A stretch of DNA of 17,586 nt from Bifidobacterium breve (GTDB taxonomy: Bacteria; Actinomycetota; Actinomycetes; S36-B12), in NCBI GenBank assembly GCA_943328365.2, contig CALPZT020000006.1, positions 1 through 17,586 on the forward strand. Reading direction: 5' to 3'. Both the position numbers and the translations under genes were made by a program. Below the pieces are notes generated by a model. It did no database searches and had not been told where the DNA came from. It worked only from the letters and a program-made list of their open reading frames with translations. Below are positions 15,030-17,586 of the stretch, in pieces (positions within the stretch are counted from its first letter, which is position 1; every line of letters starts with the position of its first letter).

Positions 15030-15069
15030 ATCCGGATAGTCACGGGTCGTGCGTGACTACGAATCGGAT
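15030..15069. repeat. Interrupted inverted repeat between the NUDIX gene and ald
   Basis: TAGTCACG (15037-15044) and CGTGACTA (15052-15059) form a perfect 8-bp inverted repeat with a 7-base spacer. The outer arms ATCCG (15030-15034) and CGGAT (15065-15069) extend the symmetry with unequal gaps. No T-run follows on the minus strand, so a protein-binding site is as likely as a terminator for the NUDIX gene. Confidence 0.45.
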
Positions 15070-15115
15070 GGACGAAACCCAGGATGGCTGTGAAGGTCCC
15101 GGATCGAGTGCAGGG

Positions 15116-15817
15116 TTAGTCGCGCCGCGCCACGTTCACGCGGTCATGGGCGATCACCGTGTCTCGCGCCGGCCAGGGCGCATCGACCGGGCGGAGCGAC
15201 AACCATCCCCCGGCCTTCGACGCCCAGGCCGCAAGAATGCCGCACACCGCCGTCGGACTGCCGATTCGACCGGTGAGCACGAGGTCCTTCGCCTCGTCGA
15301 GGTCGACCCAGGCACGCGGGAGGTGCAGTTCCTCCGCTTCTCCGGTGTAGGGCCGTCCGCCCGAGATCGGCTGGAGATCCCTCGCAAGGTAGACCCGAAT
15401 CGCCTCACTCGATCCGCCCGGGGAGTTGAGGAAATCGACAAGCACATGCCAGGTGGACGCTTCATAGCCCGACTCCTCGGCGAGTTCTCGGGCCGCAGTC
15501 AGGTGCGGCGCCTCGCCAGCCACGTCAAGCAATCCTGCTGGCGGTTCGAACAGCGCCATGGCGACAGGATGCCGGTACTGCCGGATGAGGAGCACACGGT
15601 CGTCATCATCGATCGCGATGACCGCAACAGCCCCAAGGTGCTGCTGGACGTCGCGCACTGCGTGATGCCCGGCGAAATCAACCGTGTCGGTGCGGATGGA
15701 CCAGATTCGTCCCTCGAACCTGGGTATCGAGTCGATGACCGGCCGTGGCTCGACTGTGTCGACGACATCGCCAGCCCATTCCTCGTCCGCGTCAAGTGGG
15801 CCTGAGTGGCCCCTCAC
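15116..15817 (-). CDS. NUDIX hydrolase, ADP-ribose pyrophosphatase type
   Basis: This enzyme probably hydrolyses ADP-ribose or related nucleotide sugars to AMP and ribose phosphate. The 233-residue protein carries a Nudix box at 95-118: GLLDVAGE, then REL at 110-112, and EESGY (114-118). The Gly-to-Glu spacing is one residue longer than the consensus, as I recall also for Rv1700, and STWHVLVDFLNSPGGSSEAIRVYL after the box matches that protein. The start is GTG 15817, which overlaps the pyrG TGA as GTGA. No Shine-Dalgarno sequence is visible, so translation is probably coupled to pyrG. pyrG followed by this NUDIX gene is a conserved actinobacterial pair. The exact substrate is inferred from that context. 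Confidence 0.92.
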   Translation of the reverse strand: MRGHSGPLDADEEWAGDVVDTVEPRPVIDSIPRFEGRIWSIRTDTVDFAGHHAVRDVQQHLGAVAVIAIDDDDRVLLIRQYRHPVAMALFEPPAGLLDVAGEAPHLTAARELAEESGYEASTWHVLVDFLNSPGGSSEAIRVYLARDLQPISGGRPYTGEAEELHLPRAWVDLDEAKDLVLTGRIGSPTAVCGILAAWASKAGGWLSLRPVDAPWPARDTVIAHDRVNVARRD

Positions 15818-17475
15818 CGTGATCGGGAATTGGTCTGGCGGACCTTCGCGAGGTCGAGAGCAGCCCCGATGAGTCCCTTGAACAGCGGATGCGCCCGGGT
15901 CGGACGCGAGCGAAGTTCCGGATGTGCCTGGGTCGCGACGTAGAACGGATGGACCTCCGCCGGAAGTTCTACGAACTCCACAAGCCGGCCATCGGGCGAT
16001 GTCCCCGAGAACACGAGCCCCGCCTCCTCGAGCGCAGGCCGGTACGAATTCGCCACCTCGAACCGATGTCGATGCCGCTCGTCGACGTAGGGCTGCCCAT
16101 ACATGCGCGCCACCTGAGATCCCTCGAGCAGCTTCGCGGGGTAGAGCCCCAATCGCATCGTGCCGCCCATATCGCGCTCCCCGGTCAGGACATCGCGCTG
16201 GTCTGCCATGGTCGAAATGACGGGGTTCGGCGTCGTCTCATCGAACTCCATCGAGTTCGCGCCCTCGAGTCCGGCAACGTTCCGTGCGTACTCAATGACC
16301 ATGCATTGCAGTCCGAGGCAGAGCCCGAGGACGGGAATGCCGTTCTCGCGGGCAAACCGAAGGGCTCCTAGCTTTCCCTCAATCCCACGAACGCCGAATC
16401 CGCCGGGCACGCAAATGCCATCGAGGTCACTGAGTGCGAGGAGTGCGCCCTCCGGGGTTGCGCAGTCGTCACTGGCAATCCAGCGAATATTCACCCGCGA
16501 GTTGTGGTGGAATCCACCGGCTCGTATCGCCTCGGTGACGGACAGGTACGCATCCGGGAGGTCGATGTACTTGCCGACGAGACCGATCGTCACCTCGTGC
16601 TCGGGGTGATGGACGCGCTTGAGCAGGTTGTCCCAGCTCGTCCAGTCGACATCCCGAAATGGAAGGTCGAGTCGGCGGATCACGTATGCGTCGAGGCCCT
16701 CGGCGTGCAGCACCTTCGGGATGTCGTAGATGCTCGGCGCGTCGACCGCTGCGACGACCGCCGCCTCGTCGACATCGCACATGAGCGAGATCTTCCGCTT
16801 GATTCCGGATGGGACCGGGCGATCTGCGCGGAGCACGATCGCATCGGGCTGGATGCCGATGCTTCGCAGGGCCGCGACCGAGTGCTGCGTCGGCTTCGTC
16901 TTCAACTCGCCAGAGGGGCCGATGTACGGGAGAAGCGAGACATGGAGGAAGAACACGTTCTGGCGGCCGACCTCATGACGCACCTGCCGGACCGCCTCGA
17001 GAAAAGGAAGCGACTCGATGTCGCCGACGGTGCCACCAACCTCAGTGATCACCACGTCGACCTCTGGACCGGCCATTCGACGAATGCGGGACTTGATTTC
17101 ATTGGTGATGTGCGGAATCACCTGGACCGTGTCGCCGAGGTACTCGCCTCGCCGCTCCTTCGCGATCACCGTCGAGTACACCTGGCCCGTCGTCACATTC
17201 GCGGAACCGTGGAGGTCGGTGTCCAAGAATCGCTCGTAGTGGCCAATGTCGAGATCAGTCTCAGAACCATCGTCGGTGACGAATACCTCGCCATGCTGGA
17301 AGGGATTCATCGTCCCGGGATCGACGTTGAGGTACGGGTCGAGTTTCTGCATGGTCACCCGCAATCCGCGTGCGGTGAGCAGATTGCCGAGGCTCGACGC
17401 CGTGAGGCCCTTTCCGAGCGAGGATGCGACTCCTCCAGTGACAAATACGTGCTTGGTTTGCTGGGAGGCAGTCAC
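15814..17475 (-). CDS. pyrG: CTP synthase
   Basis: PyrG makes CTP from UTP, ATP and glutamine. The 553-residue protein is full length. The synthetase domain begins HVFVTGGVASSLGKG (9-23) and includes QKLDPYLNVDPGTMNPFQHG (43-62) and TEVGGTVGDIES (145-156). The C-terminal class I glutamine amidotransferase domain has CVPGGFGVRG (355-364), the nucleophile C386 in GLCLGLQ, and H518/E520 in AHPEL. It starts at GTG 17475, with no Shine-Dalgarno sequence. TAGTCT ends eight bases upstream, so the message may be leaderless. It heads the minus-strand run, with the NUDIX gene coupled behind it. Confidence 0.98.
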   Translation of the reverse strand: MTASQQTKHVFVTGGVASSLGKGLTASSLGNLLTARGLRVTMQKLDPYLNVDPGTMNPFQHGEVFVTDDGSETDLDIGHYERFLDTDLHGSANVTTGQVYSTVIAKERRGEYLGDTVQVIPHITNEIKSRIRRMAGPEVDVVITEVGGTVGDIESLPFLEAVRQVRHEVGRQNVFFLHVSLLPYIGPSGELKTKPTQHSVAALRSIGIQPDAIVLRADRPVPSGIKRKISLMCDVDEAAVVAAVDAPSIYDIPKVLHAEGLDAYVIRRLDLPFRDVDWTSWDNLLKRVHHPEHEVTIGLVGKYIDLPDAYLSVTEAIRAGGFHHNSRVNIRWIASDDCATPEGALLALSDLDGICVPGGFGVRGIEGKLGALRFARENGIPVLGLCLGLQCMVIEYARNVAGLEGANSMEFDETTPNPVISTMADQRDVLTGERDMGGTMRLGLYPAKLLEGSQVARMYGQPYVDERHRHRFEVANSYRPALEEAGLVFSGTSPDGRLVEFVELPAEVHPFYVATQAHPELRSRPTRAHPLFKGLIGAALDLAKVRQTNSRSR

Positions 17476-17483
17476 GGAAGTTC

Positions 17484-17489
17484 AGACTA
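17484..17489 (-). promoter_or_regulatory. Candidate -10 element (TAGTCT) for pyrG
   Basis: TAGTCT on the minus strand ends eight bases before the pyrG GTG and fits the TAnnnT pattern seen before other genes here. No clear -35 is seen. Confidence 0.35.
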
Positions 17490-17545
17490 TCAGCGCCATG
17501 CCCAGCGCAGTGCACGGCGCGGAACTTCGAGACCTTGCCTTTCGG

Positions 17546-17586
17546 TCACGAACGACCGGACGCCCGCTCGAGTTCAGCGACGGCGA
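17546..17586 (-). CDS. Possible C-terminal end of the next upstream gene, cut by window edge
   Basis: One minus-strand frame reads AVAELERASGRS and then TGA at 17548-17546. Its composition looks coding, and a gene on the same strand upstream of pyrG would be expected, but 13 codons are too few to identify it or to exclude chance. Confidence 0.22.
   Translation of the reverse strand, partial: AVAELERASGRS

Noticed and set aside
14843..15805. Plus-strand 320-codon frame opposite the NUDIX gene
   Set aside because: It is a shadow of the NUDIX coding sequence and has no recognisable motifs; the minus strand has a clear Nudix box.
1..17586. CRISPR array, transposon, integron or prophage
   Set aside because: No regularly spaced repeats, transposase motifs or terminal inverted repeats were seen, and tyrosine recombinase motifs occur only in the housekeeping XerD.

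Overview
The window is a GC-rich stretch of bacterial chromosome, most likely from a high-GC actinobacterium (Actinomycetota). The main evidence is gene order. On the minus strand, pyrG, an ADP-ribose NUDIX hydrolase, xerD, parA, scpA, scpB, rluB, cmk and der follow one another in the order I recall for Mycobacterium tuberculosis Rv1699-Rv1713. With ald, aroH and tyrA added, it also resembles the Streptomyces cluster. A LigC-type ATP-dependent DNA ligase beside a LigD-Pol-like primase-polymerase, GTG starts, TAnnnT -10 elements a few bases before start codons, and tRNAs without an encoded CCA all fit the same group. I see no insertion sequence, integrase cargo, prophage or CRISPR array.

Left part (1-5880): the 3' part of an ABC-F ATPase gene, a FUSC-type membrane protein, tRNA-Val(GAC) and a strong bidirectional terminator. 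Then come a GlsB/YeaQ/YmgE small membrane protein (minus), a LigC-like ligase (plus) and a LigD-Pol/Prim-Pol protein (minus), whose gene overlaps the ligase gene tail-to-tail by 10 bp. A small two-helix membrane protein (plus), a second bidirectional terminator and tRNA-Pro(GGG) (minus) follow.

Right part (5880-17475): an almost uninterrupted minus-strand block, read from right to left. pyrG and the NUDIX gene overlap by GTGA. ald follows after a 180-bp gap containing two inverted repeats. xerD overlaps the end of ald and appears to start at a CTG codon. After 64 bp comes a segregation and ribosome block: parA, scpA (GTGA overlap), scpB (8-bp overlap) and rluB. The tyrosine-pathway pair aroH-tyrA (GTGA overlap) and cmk (14-bp overlap) follow. 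After a 156-bp gap with a tandem repeat comes der.

Functionally, the block joins CTP synthesis and CMP/dCMP phosphorylation, chromosome segregation (XerD, ParA, the ScpAB partners of SMC), ribosome maturation (RluB, Der) and the chorismate-to-hydroxyphenylpyruvate steps of tyrosine synthesis. Tight stop/start overlaps suggest translational coupling. Start-proximal TAnnnT elements before pyrG, parA, aroH, the polymerase, the 97-aa membrane protein and the FUSC gene suggest leaderless transcripts. I find no clearly new multi-gene system. The best leads are the CTG start of xerD, the leaderless-promoter set, the ligase/polymerase arrangement, the operator-like repeats before ald, and the duplicated cmk 3' end before der.
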